64,000 nucleotides of DNA from Bacteroidales bacterium (GTDB lineage Bacteria; Bacteroidota; Bacteroidia; Bacteroidales; UBA932), in contig JAFUFP010000045.1 of the NCBI GenBank assembly GCA_017469845.1, positions 26,567 through 90,566 on the forward strand, in the 5' to 3' direction. The position numbers and the translations under genes were made by a program. The notes beneath the pieces are model-generated. The model was not told the DNA's origin. It was given only the letters and a program-made list of their open reading frames with translations, and searched no databases. How positions within the stretch are numbered: position 1 is the stretch's first letter; the number at the start of each line of letters is the position of its first letter. Below, in pieces: positions 8,864 through 17,768 of this stretch.

Positions 8864-8895
8864 CTATATATCTAATCTACACGTGGTTACTTTAT

Positions 8896-10923
8896 CTACA
8901 GGAGTTTGAATTCGCTCCATGTGTTGGCGAACGGTCCGGGGATGGCGGCTTCGCGTCTGAGGCCGAAATAATCCGTATCGAAAACTATCGGAGTACCGTC
9001 GGGATTTTCGAAGGGCTGGTCGGGCTCGAAAGCCTTGCCCAGGGTTTCGGTGGAAACACTCTCTCCACGGAACCGGCCTATCACCTCGAAAATATCCGTC
9101 TTGAGGAAATACTCCCCGTCCTTTTCCGTCAGTTCCACCTTGACAGGCGACTTGTCACAGAGGAAGGATTCTTCCTTTTTCCATGCCTTGGCCCCCGCAA
9201 GATAGGCGTTTCCGCCGGCCCAGACGGGCAGATGTGAAAAATGCGCCGGCATGCAGAGGAACATGTCCGCGGGCGATTCCATATGGAACTGCTTTATCCA
9301 CTCCCCGTAGGTCGGATATTCGTCGAAAACGAACGTGCCGGATTCGGTGTTGACTTCCTGCATCACCATGCCCATGTCTCCTGCCGGGGCGGTTTTCTTG
9401 ACCGGATACCCCTGCACGAAGATATTGTTGTAGAAGCGGTCATCCCCGTGGAGTATGCTCATGAAGCCCATCACTTCCGTCCTGTGCGGGAAATGGTACG
9501 GGGTGTACCTTTCCTCCTTGTTCCCGTTCACCATGAATGCGGTTCCGCTGCCGATGTCGGCGAGCGTTCCCAAGCAGAGGTTGTGCACGAAGGCTATCCC
9601 CTGTGTGGGCATCCTGAGGCTGCACCTTGAAAGCAGGACATTGTTGTCAATGAGAGTCGGTCCATGCCCCACCTCTATGAAGATATCCTGGTTTGACATC
9701 AGGCTGAAAGCCAAGGGGTTTGATTCAGGAAGATGATTGTCGTGCAGAAGGTTACGGGTTATGCGGGTACCCTGCGCCTCCCAGTCGCACCATATTCCCA
9801 TGGTGCAGTGGTGGATGTGATTGCGCCGGAACACGACATCGATGGCGGCATGCAGCTTGATGCCGGCGATTTCCGCGCCGCCCAGCTCCTGCATGTTGTT
9901 TATATTGTGTATGTGATTGTCCTCGATGACGCTGAACACGCATCCCATCCGGCCGACTATGCCGGTCTGCTCGCAATGGTGGATATGGCAGCGGCGCACT
10001 ATGTGGCTTCCCACGTTCTCCTTCAGCCAACCGTGGTACTGGCCGCGGCAGACGGCGTCCCTTTCCATCTGGGTCGCGCTCTTGACGTATTTGGTTGTGA
10101 AGAAATGGTCATTGTCCGGATCCAGATACTTTCCGAGCGAAATGCCGCAGCATTTGCTGAAAAAGACTTCGCAGTCCTCGATGATCCATCCCTTGGACCA
10201 ATGGGGACCGATCATACCGTCCTGGAAGGCGGCGGGAGGAGCCCAGGTCGTGGCGGCCTTGTCCACCTTGAATCCGCTCAGCGTTATGTATCCGATTCCG
10301 GTCCTCGAAGGGAAGAAGCAGCGGCGCCTGACGTTGAAGTCAACCTTCTCCTTGTTGGGGTCCTTCCCCTGGAAATTGGCGTAGATCACGGTCATGTCGG
10401 CGTCCTTGTCCTGCTCGGTGTACCATTTGTATATGGAGAACTCCGGTTCCCAGGCGCCCATGTAGGGTTCTCCCTTTATGCATTCCTCGAGGGAAACGGC
10501 CTCGTAAAGAGCCCTGTCATTCAGATACACGGCTCCGGTATGCTTGCTGGGCGGCATGAAATACCAGTCACCGCCGATGAGAGTGGTGTAGGGATTGTAA
10601 TCCCCGAAAACGGAGTTGTCCACCCTGCAGACCCAGACATTGCCCTCGAAGGGCTCCCAGGAGGAAAGCGGTTCGGCACCCGTTATCTCAGCTCCAAGGG
10701 GTTCGGCACTCCGGTAGGTGATGCGCGCGTTTTCCGCTCCGGCGTTCACCGGATCGACCCATTCCCTGTAGACTCCGGGAGCGACCAGAACGGTATCACC
10801 GGGAGCGGCCACTTTAGCGGCGTCGCCTATCAGTCTGAAAGGATGTTCGCGCGATCCGTCTCCCCCTTCGGGAGAATTGATGTCAACGTAAAGTGTGTGT
10901 TCCTTCTGAGATATTTCGCTCAT
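8896..10923 (-). CDS. GH120 beta-xylosidase (right-handed beta-helix)
   Basis: 675 residues, close to Thermoanaerobacterium XylC of GH120. It begins with a DUF1565-type segment (LYVDINSPEGGDG, PGDTVLVAPGVYREWVDP) and continues as a parallel beta-helix. The GH120 active-site blocks are intact: GIWCDWEAQGTR with the predicted nucleophile Asp380, and DIFIEVGHGP with the predicted acid/base Glu417. GWIIEDCEVF and AGIKLHAAIDV are also family-typical. There is no signal peptide, so it probably acts in the cytoplasm on imported xylo-oligosaccharides or other beta-xylosides. No xylan transporter lies beside it. Substrate assignment rests on family knowledge. Confidence 0.88.
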   Translation of the reverse strand: MSEISQKEHTLYVDINSPEGGDGSREHPFRLIGDAAKVAAPGDTVLVAPGVYREWVDPVNAGAENARITYRSAEPLGAEITGAEPLSSWEPFEGNVWVCRVDNSVFGDYNPYTTLIGGDWYFMPPSKHTGAVYLNDRALYEAVSLEECIKGEPYMGAWEPEFSIYKWYTEQDKDADMTVIYANFQGKDPNKEKVDFNVRRRCFFPSRTGIGYITLSGFKVDKAATTWAPPAAFQDGMIGPHWSKGWIIEDCEVFFSKCCGISLGKYLDPDNDHFFTTKYVKSATQMERDAVCRGQYHGWLKENVGSHIVRRCHIHHCEQTGIVGRMGCVFSVIEDNHIHNINNMQELGGAEIAGIKLHAAIDVVFRRNHIHHCTMGIWCDWEAQGTRITRNLLHDNHLPESNPLAFSLMSNQDIFIEVGHGPTLIDNNVLLSRCSLRMPTQGIAFVHNLCLGTLADIGSGTAFMVNGNKEERYTPYHFPHRTEVMGFMSILHGDDRFYNNIFVQGYPVKKTAPAGDMGMVMQEVNTESGTFVFDEYPTYGEWIKQFHMESPADMFLCMPAHFSHLPVWAGGNAYLAGAKAWKKEESFLCDKSPVKVELTEKDGEYFLKTDIFEVIGRFRGESVSTETLGKAFEPDQPFENPDGTPIVFDTDYFGLRREAAIPGPFANTWSEFKLL

Positions 10924-11085
10924 AATGATTCAATTGTATCAGTTATTCTATATGACTTATTCCGAGTAAGGACTCAAAAGAGAAAACTTTCAGATGATTG
11001 AAGCATTCTTCTGTAATCCATACGGGACACAGGCAAGGTGTGCACAGCTGGTAAGTTCACCCCTGGAAACGACATCAAGCGACAC

Positions 11086-12486
11086 TTAAATCGCCAGACG
11101 GAAACCGAATGTGGATTTGGTACTTCCGGGAGGAACATCCTGACGGTTGGAGACCCTGCATGCGGACCAAGGACTCTTGAAGGAGCCGCCTTTCTGCACG
11201 AAGTCCTCTCCGACGAGATCAGAGCCGAGTTTTCCGTAGCGGCTGAAGGTCCATTCCCAGGCGTTGCCGCTCATGTCATATATCCCCAGTTCGTTGGGAG
11301 ATTTGGTCTTCACGGGGGAAGGTTCACCTCCGACGTTGTCCTCGGCATATACCGTCACATGCTTCACTACGTCAGCCCCGGCGTAGCGGAATTCTTCCCT
11401 GGAGGAAGCTCCTCCCCTGGCGGCGTATTCCCATTCAGCCTCGGTGGGAAGACGGAAGATGCGGCCTGTCCTGCGGTTCAGCTCCAGCACGAACTCCTGG
11501 GCGTTGTACCACGAAACGTTTATGACGGGACGGAGGGGCTCCTTGGGATAGTTTCCCAGCGGAAGGTAACCCATGACTTCGTTCCACAACCCGGCGGTCA
11601 CTTCGGTCACGGCCATCTCGAAGTCGGCGACCTCCATTTCGACGGGAGGAAGTTCGTCCCCGTCGGAATACATCGCCTGCTTCGTCGTTCCGCCCATAAG
11701 GAACTTGCCGCCCTTGACCGGAACCATGTCAATGCTGTAATCCCCCACTTTTATGCTCTCCCTCTTGCAGGAGTTCTCACGTTCGGTCTGCACGGCGTTC
11801 ATCGCGTCGACTATCTCAGAAGGACATTCGCTTCCATCGAATACGGCCACCCTGAAAGTCATGCCTCCGGCTTTCGCTATCCGGTTGACCCCTGTCCTCT
11901 GGATAGCCTCACGGACAACCATCATCGGGCCTTCCCCGGGATGGAAATAATTGGTAGACAACGTGTCGGGAGTTTCTCTATCGTAAGCGTCAAGGCACCA
12001 TTCGGTAATGCCCGCCTGCCAATCGATGAGTCCCAGAGAATAGGCGTATTCCCACATGGCCTCGGTAGGCAGAGTGAAAGGAACACCGGTCAGCTTGGAG
12101 AGTTTCGCCGTGAATTCAAGGCACTCGTCGTAAGTGACCTTGTCCACGGGAAGGGAGGGATTGACGGCAGAGGAGGGATTCTTCCCCATAACCGCCTCCC
12201 AAAGGGCCTGGCTCACGGGAGATGACGAAATGACGAATCCGTCCATGAGGACCTGATGACGGGTCGCCGAGCCGTCTATTATGCGCCTGTCCTTGCGGCT
12301 GCCCATGGAGAAGGTCCCTCCGGGCACCTTCACCAAAGGAAGGTCCGTCCCCTTGACGGAGTATGAAGTCTGCACGCCTTCAAATACGGAAGGTTCACCC
12401 TGGGAGACCTTCCCTCCGCAGGATGAGATGACAGCACCAAAAAGTGTCAGCAATAATATCGTCAATGCTATATTTCTCATTTCCAA
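11086..12486 (-). CDS. Double SUMF1 (formylglycine-generating-enzyme-like) lipoprotein, probably not catalytic
   Basis: 466 residues. A lipoprotein signal ends at Cys23 (FGAVISSC). Two SUMF1/C-type-lectin-like domains follow: an N-terminal one from about 50 (VKVPGGTFSMGS), shorter at its end, and a fuller C-terminal one from about 252 (MVPVKGGKFLMGG) with LPTEAEWEYAARGG and GIYDMSGNAWEWTFS. Formylglycine-generating enzymes need two cysteines after the GGS motif; here the positions are Ser438 and Cys443, so one is missing. In Bacteroidetes such domains are often structural (GldK/GldJ type). It starts 6 bp after the arginase-fold gene, so they are cotranscribed. No sulfatase is nearby. Confidence 0.85.
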   Translation of the reverse strand: MEMRNIALTILLLTLFGAVISSCGGKVSQGEPSVFEGVQTSYSVKGTDLPLVKVPGGTFSMGSRKDRRIIDGSATRHQVLMDGFVISSSPVSQALWEAVMGKNPSSAVNPSLPVDKVTYDECLEFTAKLSKLTGVPFTLPTEAMWEYAYSLGLIDWQAGITEWCLDAYDRETPDTLSTNYFHPGEGPMMVVREAIQRTGVNRIAKAGGMTFRVAVFDGSECPSEIVDAMNAVQTERENSCKRESIKVGDYSIDMVPVKGGKFLMGGTTKQAMYSDGDELPPVEMEVADFEMAVTEVTAGLWNEVMGYLPLGNYPKEPLRPVINVSWYNAQEFVLELNRRTGRIFRLPTEAEWEYAARGGASSREEFRYAGADVVKHVTVYAEDNVGGEPSPVKTKSPNELGIYDMSGNAWEWTFSRYGKLGSDLVGEDFVQKGGSFKSPWSACRVSNRQDVPPGSTKSTFGFRLAI

Positions 12487-12492
12487 CTACTT

Positions 12493-13308
12493 TTAAACAA
12501 TTTTAAATTTCCCGTCCGACAAAGAATCATCCTTTCGGCCAATTGACAAATTTAAGCAAAAGAATTGATAGAGGGCATTGTCCGTCACGGAATTGATCCT
12601 CATATCTTCGGCATTTCCGCCTTTGTGTGAAGGAAGTTCGCCACAGATGTCGATTCCCGCGATTTCCCTTCCATGGATGGACTTCTCCAGAATGTACAGA
12701 AGAGTCTCCAAAATCATGTTGCCCTGACTCCAGTCCGTCCTCGCGAACTCCTCGGAAAGTACGTCCTTGTCGATGGATATGTATAGAGGAAGATTTCCTT
12801 CCAAGACGGTGGCCAAAAGTGAATCCGTACCGTGCTCCGACAGGAAATCCCTGTCAAAAACCTTCACCCTGTCCCCAAACCCTTCGCATTCATCCGAAAG
12901 GGATGGATCCGTTCCGGCGATGACGACGTTCCGAAGAAGCGGATAGCGGATGAGAGATTCCCTGACCCATCCTCCGCAGCTGAGGATTCCGCCGAAGGAA
13001 GGCTCCTGCATATCGGGATGGTTGTCCAAAAGCAGAAGATCGAAAGGGACCTCCATCCTGGAAAGCCACAGGGCGGAGACATGGTGATAGTCCCCGCTGT
13101 CTATCCAATGGAGGGCATCAACCCTTCTTCCGGAAAGGCGCCGGAGGATTTCATTTTCGGCATCAGGGTCGCAATAGCATACCGTGCCTTCAATATCGGA
13201 GCAGTCGACAAAACCCTCCCCTTCCATGAAAGGGAGAGCCATTTCGGGGTAGACCCCGGAGAAGGAAAGGATGGTGTTTCCGCCGGAGCGGAAAAGTGAA
13301 TTTGCCAT
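12493..13308 (-). CDS. Arginase/ureohydrolase-fold family protein
   Basis: 271 residues from the ATG at 13308. The open frame extends to 13476, but the upstream part is hydrophobic and A+T-rich, unlike a real N-terminus, while MANSLFRSGGNTILSFSGVY looks natural. Ureohydrolase metal-site motifs are recognisable in order: GDYHH at 72-76 (like GGDH), LLDNHPDM at about 94-100 (like DAHxD), and YISIDKDVL at 176-184 (like SxDxDxxDP). These suggest a two-metal hydrolase acting on a guanidino or amidino compound, but sequence divergence prevents naming a substrate. It is followed after 6 bp by the double-SUMF1 lipoprotein. A TACTTTTG box at 13313-13320 (minus) sits almost on the start codon. Confidence 0.75.
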   Translation of the reverse strand: MANSLFRSGGNTILSFSGVYPEMALPFMEGEGFVDCSDIEGTVCYCDPDAENEILRRLSGRRVDALHWIDSGDYHHVSALWLSRMEVPFDLLLLDNHPDMQEPSFGGILSCGGWVRESLIRYPLLRNVVIAGTDPSLSDECEGFGDRVKVFDRDFLSEHGTDSLLATVLEGNLPLYISIDKDVLSEEFARTDWSQGNMILETLLYILEKSIHGREIAGIDICGELPSHKGGNAEDMRINSVTDNALYQFFCLNLSIGRKDDSLSDGKFKIV

Positions 13309-13434
13309 AACACAAAAGTAGACAAATATGACGAAAGAAAAGATAAAACTTGAAGATTGTTGCGCTTCCGGGGTGCGAATTCTCTTGTAAAAAGGGTTTC
13401 CGGACAGAAAATCAGCCAAAGTTGATTGGAGGAT

Positions 13435-13465
13435 TAAAATTAAGGATATTTCACTATATATCAAA
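13435..13465 (-). promoter_or_regulatory. Candidate promoter for the arginase-fold/SUMF1 operon
   Basis: On the minus strand TTTG (13465-13462) is followed after 19 bases by TAATTTTA (13442-13435), one mismatch from TAnnTTTG. This would give a leader of about 120 bases before the ATG at 13308. An alternative perfect TACTTTTG at 13313-13320 would make the message nearly leaderless. Confidence 0.4.
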
Positions 13466-13471
13466 CAATGA

Positions 13472-13504
13472 AACATAATTGTTAAAGTCTATAACAAAAA
13501 TGTT
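13472..13504. promoter_or_regulatory. Pair of AACA-N4-TGTT inverted repeats, 21 bp apart
   Basis: AACATAATTGTT at 13472-13483 and AACAAAAATGTT at 13493-13504. The second extends to a 16-bp inverted repeat ATAACA-N4-TGTTAT (13491-13506). The 21-bp offset equals about two helical turns, as expected for two dimers on one DNA face. They sit directly upstream of the candidate promoter for the arginase-fold operon. Confidence 0.4.
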
Positions 13505-13602
13505 ATCAGTCAAATTGGGCCATCTTGTACCATAACATAGGCACAAGGTAGGCCTCTTCAGGCTTCCTTCGAAATAGGCTTTACAGAGCTTGGGCTAGGC
13601 GC

Positions 13603-13640
13603 AAAAAAAGCTGCGACCTTATCTTGTGGCCGCAGCAAAA
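13603..13640 (-). terminator. Terminator after the MBL-fold hydrolase gene
   Basis: GCTGCGACC (13610-13618) pairs with GGCCGCAGC (13628-13636) with one mismatch or wobble. On the minus strand the stem is followed by a run of seven T. It is 40 bp beyond the stop codon at 13680. Confidence 0.8.
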
Positions 13641-13679
13641 TTCAATATAATGGAAGTCAAGTGTAGTGCTCTGGCTGTC

Positions 13680-14627
13680 CTATTTGAGACCTATAGGATC
13701 GCGGTAGCTCACGTTCACGCCGAAGTCGCGGACTGAACCGTTGAGTCCCATCATGCCCTGAGGATTGACGTTTCCTTTGCGGGTTCCGGCGATCATCTCC
13801 TTGGAGATGGTCTTGAGGTCCTTTATCCTCTGGAGAGTCTCTGGATTGGCACCCATGTAGTGTCCGGGATACATCTTCTCGATTCCGTTCTTCTCCATGT
13901 AGGCCTCGATCCTGGTCGTGGTGGAGAGAAGCGTGGAGAAGTTGGTCGTGAGGAGGAGGTTTCCTGAGCCGAAGGCGTCACCGGAGAATCCGATATGGTT
14001 AGCCTTGTCGAAGAAGCAGGCGCTTCCGGGAGTGTGACCGGGAGTGAAGACAACCTCTATCTCCCTTCCGCCGAGGTCAAAGACCTGTCCGTCCTCGAGG
14101 TAGTTGATCTTGCCCTTGTATCCGGCCATGAACTGGGGAACGTTGGGCGTATCGGCAGCGTCGATCCAGATTTCGGGGAAATAGTTGATAGCCGAACCGG
14201 TATGGTCGGGATGGACATGGGTTGCGATGAGGATGATAGGCTTCGAAGTGATTCCGGCGACGATCTTGTCGAGGTCGTCGATCTTCGTACCGGCGTCAAG
14301 AAGGATGGCCTTGTCCCTACCTTCTATAATATATATGGTCTCATTGGCCATGAGGTGTCCGTTGCCTTCCCAGGTATGCTCGTCGATCTGACGGATGATC
14401 ACATCGGGTCCGCTGTAGACTTCCTTCTCTTTGTAGCTCATGCGAGGACCTCCCTGGGGAGCGCCACCCTGAGGTCTCTGTCCCCCGGGAGGGACCTGAC
14501 GCTGGGGGCCCTGGAAAATTTCACTTGCCCTCGTTATGGGCGAGAAAATGCTGGCTGCGGCCAATCCTGTGGCACCGAGTCCCATCATCTTGAGGGCATC
14601 GCGCCTTGACATGCTGAATTTGTCCAT
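13680..14627 (-). CDS. Tat-exported metallo-beta-lactamase-fold hydrolase
   Basis: 315 residues (a start at Met6 is also possible). The N-terminus has a twin-arginine signal, SRRDALKMMGLGATGLAAAS. Residues about 40-62 are a Pro/Gly/Gln-rich linker. The MBL domain shows ATHVHPDHTGSA with His137, His139, Asp141 and His142; GRDKAILLDAGT and VFTPGHTPGS supply other metal-site elements, and MYPGHYMG a late His. It should be a periplasmic zinc hydrolase; the substrate is unknown. It has its own promoter (TACCTTTG on minus, 14688-14695) and terminator. Confidence 0.88.
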   Translation of the reverse strand: MDKFSMSRRDALKMMGLGATGLAAASIFSPITRASEIFQGPQRQVPPGGQRPQGGAPQGGPRMSYKEKEVYSGPDVIIRQIDEHTWEGNGHLMANETIYIIEGRDKAILLDAGTKIDDLDKIVAGITSKPIILIATHVHPDHTGSAINYFPEIWIDAADTPNVPQFMAGYKGKINYLEDGQVFDLGGREIEVVFTPGHTPGSACFFDKANHIGFSGDAFGSGNLLLTTNFSTLLSTTTRIEAYMEKNGIEKMYPGHYMGANPETLQRIKDLKTISKEMIAGTRKGNVNPQGMMGLNGSVRDFGVNVSYRDPIGLK

Positions 14628-14687
14628 ATGGAAAGATAGTTTTGTGTCTCCTTGTTATTGTGAGAGTCCCTACAGTGAGGTACAATA

Positions 14688-14695
14688 CAAAGGTA
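14688..14695 (-). promoter_or_regulatory. Putative -7 element of the MBL-fold gene
   Basis: The minus strand reads TACCTTTG, a perfect TAnnTTTG match, 61 bp before the start codon at 14627. Confidence 0.5.
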
Positions 14696-14888
14696 TCGAT
14701 AAAAACCATCAACGGTATACCATTTTCTTCAATAAACTTGACAAAATCATTATTCCGTCCCCCGCTCCGGGGATTGCTCCACATTCTCCAAAGAGGGCCC
14801 TTCCTTGAGAACACCTCACCAAAACACTATCTATCAGATTGTTGCCGATTCTCCAGTCTCCTCCAGCAGCAAATCCACGGAAAAACAC

Positions 14889-14920
14889 TTTGCTTTTGTC
14901 GCTGCGGGAAAGTACTTTTG
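14889..14920 (+). promoter_or_regulatory. Promoter of the glycosylase-like gene
   Basis: TTTG at 14889-14892, 20 bases, then TACTTTTG at 14913-14920: a full match to the Bacteroidetes -33/-7 arrangement. It ends 20 bp before the ATG at 14941, which supports that start over the upstream ATG at 14839. Confidence 0.65.
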
Positions 14921-14940
14921 CATACAAATCCTCAGCCCTC

Positions 14941-15519
14941 ATGGTCCAAACAGAGAGACACCCCTTCGAACCCTTCCTTCCGGATAATGCCCTGGTACTT
15001 TTCCTGGGTAGTTTCCCGCCCCAACCCAAACGTTGGAGCATGGATTTCTATTACCCCAACTGGATAAATGACTTCTGGAGAATCTGCGGCAAGGTGTTCT
15101 TCTCCGAGAAAGATCACTTCGAAAAGAAGGGAGAAAAGCGGTTCGACAAGGAAAAGATCATCTCCTTCTGCAGGGAAAAGGGATTCGCGATGTACGATAC
15201 CGCCTCCGAAATAAGACGTCTTCAGGACAACGCATCAGACAAGTTCCTCGAAGTGGTCACCCCGACGGATATCCCCGCCCTTCTGGAAAAGATTCCCAAG
15301 TGCAAGGCAATCGTAACGACGGGCCAGAAAGCGACCGACACACTTGTCGCCGCATATGGATGCGAAGAGCCTCCGATGGGAGGAAAAGTACCCGTCCTCA
15401 TTGCCGGCAAAACTTTCGACTTGTGGAGAATGCCGTCCACCTCCAGGGCCTATCCATTGTCTCTCGACAAAAAAGCTGAAAAGTATTCCGTCATTTTCGC
15501 CGAACTCGGGATGATATAG
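14941..15519 (+). CDS. Uracil-DNA glycosylase superfamily protein
   Basis: 192 residues from the ATG at 14941. The open frame reaches back to 14839, but the promoter lies between the two ATGs and the upstream residues are not family-like. The first superfamily motif is ALVLFLGSFPPQPKRWSMDFYYPN; the late loop is WRMPSTSRAYPLS, equivalent to the HPSxS-type motif. The family removes uracil, hypoxanthine or mismatched thymine from DNA; the exact substrate of this subgroup is not evident. It stands alone between two unrelated minus-strand genes. Confidence 0.78.
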   Translation: MVQTERHPFEPFLPDNALVLFLGSFPPQPKRWSMDFYYPNWINDFWRICGKVFFSEKDHFEKKGEKRFDKEKIISFCREKGFAMYDTASEIRRLQDNASDKFLEVVTPTDIPALLEKIPKCKAIVTTGQKATDTLVAAYGCEEPPMGGKVPVLIAGKTFDLWRMPSTSRAYPLSLDKKAEKYSVIFAELGMI

Positions 15520-15683
15520 ATGCCGGAGACACCGCCCAATCATGAAAACTTTGTGCACCTGTCTCGACTACCTTATAGTCCGCTGATTCTTCTTCGTCAA
15601 AACAGATAGAAACGATATCCGAATACCGTCGTCCTCCATCATTTGGCACTTTTGTGACAAAGGGCAAAATAAGCGGAGCAGCC

Positions 15684-15719
15684 AAAAAACCGGGCCGCCT
15701 TCCAAAGGAAAGGGCCCGG
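15684..15719 (-). terminator. Terminator of the GH51 lipoprotein gene
   Basis: CCGGGCC (15690-15696) pairs perfectly with GGCCCGG (15713-15719), with further CCTTCC/GGAA pairing inside. On the minus strand it is followed by six T. It lies 32 bp beyond the stop at 15751. Confidence 0.85.
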
Positions 15720-15750
15720 CATCACATAAGCACACGTAAGTATCTATTTC

Positions 15751-17721
15751 CTAGATAATTTCAAAAACATAGATTCTGAAGCTGAGAGGTTCCACCTTAA
15801 CATTGACCGATGATCCGCTTCCGGAGAAGGTTTCTTCAACCGGAACGATGTTCTCGGGAGCGTCGAGGGAGTTGTCCTCATAAAGCTTGTCGGAAGAGAG
15901 CTTCACGGATGAAACGCCTTTGACTGAAGCACTGCCGAAAGAAAGCGCTATGGACTTGGCCTCTTCCGAAGTGTTTACCACCTTGACATATACCTTGTTG
16001 CCGTCACGCACCGCGCTTGAGAAGAGTCCTTCCTGACCTTCTGCTCCGGTGACGTTCTTTCCATCCATGGTGAGAGTGAGGGTGGAAGAGCCGCGATACT
16101 GCCCGTAGAGCTGCTGGACATGCCAGCTGACGGTCCTGAATGAACGGAGGTTGTCGTACCAGATGAGGTCCGGACGCCACTGCCATCCTTCGACATGGGC
16201 GAAAAGCGGAGCGTAGGTTGCCATATGGACGATGTCGGCGTTGCGCTCGATGCTCGTCATGAAAGCCGCTTCAAGAAGGGAAGCGTAGTAATGGTTCCAT
16301 TTCTTTCCCGTGGCGTGGCAAGCGTATTCACCGGCGAAGACCTTGGGTCCCTCACGGTCGTAGTTGTCGTACCTGGCACCCTGTGCAAGGAACCACTCGT
16401 AAGGACGGTAGAAATGTTCATCCACCAAGTCTGCTCCGAGTCTCTTCATTTCAGGCCAGAGGTAATCGAACTGCTTGCCTTCGGAATCGGGTCCGCTGGA
16501 TCCGACTATCTTGATTTCGGGATAAGCCTTGCGGATGGCGTCGATGAAGGGAGCGAGATGCTCGGGATAGAGAGAATCCCACTGCTCGTTTCCGATACCG
16601 ATGAACTTGAGGTTGAACGGTTCGGGATGTCCCATATCGGAACGGACCTTACCCCACTTGGAAGTGACGGGGCCGTTGGCGAACTCAATGAGGTCGAGGG
16701 CGTCCTGGATGAAGGGAGCGAGCTCGCTCACATGGGCATGAGCCTCAACATTTTCGTTCTGGAACTGGCAAGCCAGACCGCAGCTGAGGATCGGGAGCGG
16801 TTCGGCGCCGATCTCCTCGCTGAGCTGGAAGAACTCGAAGAATCCGAGACCGTAGCTCTGGAAATAATCAGGATAGAACCTGTGGGGGAAGGTGTATTCC
16901 CAACGGTTCTCGTTGATGGGACGGTTCTCGACCGGTCCTACGGAATTCTTCCAGTTGTAACGTGTATCGAGGTCGGTTCCCTCAACGATGCAACCTCCGG
17001 GGAAGCGGAAGATTCCGGGATGGAGGTCGGCAAGAGCCTGTGCGAGATCCTTGCGCATACCGTTCTCGTGTCCCATCCAGGTATCCTTCGGGAAGAGGGA
17101 AACATGCTCAAGATCGACGGTCTCACGGTTTCCGACGAGGAAAATGCGGAGGACCGACTTTTCGATGGTCGCGTCGGGAGTGAGTGTAAGTTCATATTTC
17201 TTCCAGTCCTTGCCGGAGACTTTGAGATTCTCCTGGCACAGGAAATGGTTTTCGCCCATGGAGGCGGTATTGGCGAGTTCGACCCTGAGTTCGGATTCCT
17301 TGCCTGAAGGGACCCTTGCCCAAACGGTGAAACGGTACTGTTCACCTTCCTTCACACCGATTCCGAAGAAACCCTCGTTGTCGAGGCCGGTCCACTTGTG
17401 GGGATGCATCGGGTCCGAAAGACGGACATAGTGGGGATTGCGTTCGAAGGGGCCGTCATTTCTGACCTCGACCTTTCCGAAAGCCTTCCATCCCTGGAGA
17501 GCGTCATCGGGGAATTCGAACGAACGGTTCTTCACGAGTTCGGCGTAAAGTCCGCCGTCAGCCGCAAAATTGATGTCCTCGAAAAAGATTCCGTACATCG
17601 TCTCCTGGATGGGAGCCCCCTCCTTGGAGAGGTCGATGTCGAAAGTGAGCGAAGGTTTTTCGCAGGAAACCGCCGCGAGAAGAGCAACAGCAATTGCCGG
17701 GAAAAATGTCTTTTTGAGCAT
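15751..17721 (-). CDS. GH51 alpha-L-arabinofuranosidase, lipoprotein
   Basis: 656 residues from the ATG at 17721 (the frame extends to 17787 but [20 protein letters not shown] is a clear lipoprotein signal, Cys20). The N-terminal GH51 segment at about 35-70 ([21 protein letters not shown]) is followed by a carbohydrate-binding-like insert at about 75-210, then the catalytic barrel. The acid/base is in IGIGNEQWD (Glu379), the nucleophile in [10 protein letters not shown] (Glu465). It releases terminal alpha-L-arabinofuranose from arabinan or arabinoxylan side chains, probably at the outer membrane or periplasm. It is divergent from the propeller/AraC regulator with back-to-back promoters, so it is probably part of the same regulon. 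Confidence 0.93.
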   Translation of the reverse strand: MLKKTFFPAIAVALLAAVSCEKPSLTFDIDLSKEGAPIQETMYGIFFEDINFAADGGLYAELVKNRSFEFPDDALQGWKAFGKVEVRNDGPFERNPHYVRLSDPMHPHKWTGLDNEGFFGIGVKEGEQYRFTVWARVPSGKESELRVELANTASMGENHFLCQENLKVSGKDWKKYELTLTPDATIEKSVLRIFLVGNRETVDLEHVSLFPKDTWMGHENGMRKDLAQALADLHPGIFRFPGGCIVEGTDLDTRYNWKNSVGPVENRPINENRWEYTFPHRFYPDYFQSYGLGFFEFFQLSEEIGAEPLPILSCGLACQFQNENVEAHAHVSELAPFIQDALDLIEFANGPVTSKWGKVRSDMGHPEPFNLKFIGIGNEQWDSLYPEHLAPFIDAIRKAYPEIKIVGSSGPDSEGKQFDYLWPEMKRLGADLVDEHFYRPYEWFLAQGARYDNYDREGPKVFAGEYACHATGKKWNHYYASLLEAAFMTSIERNADIVHMATYAPLFAHVEGWQWRPDLIWYDNLRSFRTVSWHVQQLYGQYRGSSTLTLTMDGKNVTGAEGQEGLFSSAVRDGNKVYVKVVNTSEEAKSIALSFGSASVKGVSSVKLSSDKLYEDNSLDAPENIVPVEETFSGSGSSVNVKVEPLSFRIYVFEII

Positions 17722-17750
17722 ATGCGAAGGGTTATTGTTTCTGATAATTG

Positions 17751-17768
17751 CAAAAATAACTATTTTTG
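17751..17768. promoter_or_regulatory. Back-to-back divergent -7 elements forming an inverted repeat
   Basis: TATTTTTG on the plus strand (17761-17768) and TATTTTTG on the minus strand (17758-17751), separated by two bases. Each matches TAnnTTTG. They would drive the regulator (ATG 17788) and the GH51 gene (ATG 17721). The two polymerase sites overlap in space, so the genes should compete or be jointly controlled. Confidence 0.6.

Larger units (their letters stand above)
13309..13679. other. 371-bp intergenic region with regulatory structure, no gene
   Basis: An A+T-rich gap between two minus-strand genes. It holds the MBL terminator (13603-13640), two AACA-N4-TGTT inverted repeats (13472-13504), and a candidate minus-strand promoter (13435-13465). 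I see no RNA gene and no credible small open frame. Confidence 0.6.
14628..14940. other. 313-bp divergent promoter region, no gene
   Basis: This lies between the MBL gene (minus) and the glycosylase-like gene (plus). It contains a -7 element for each direction. The overlapping open frames are short and lack family resemblance; I see no RNA gene. Confidence 0.55.

Noticed and set aside
9733..11001. 422-residue open frame on the plus strand
   Set aside because: It is antisense to the GH120 gene, which has intact active-site motifs; the plus frame has none.
11086..12486. Sulfatase-activating formylglycine-generating enzyme
   Set aside because: One of the two required cysteines is Ser438 and there is no sulfatase gene nearby.
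15491..15685. 64-residue minus frame after the glycosylase-like gene
   Set aside because: It overlaps the end of that gene, has no signal, motif or promoter, and is bounded by the GH51 terminator; I could not support it.
16195..17307. 370-residue open frame on the plus strand
   Set aside because: It is antisense to the GH51 lipoprotein and has shadow-like composition.
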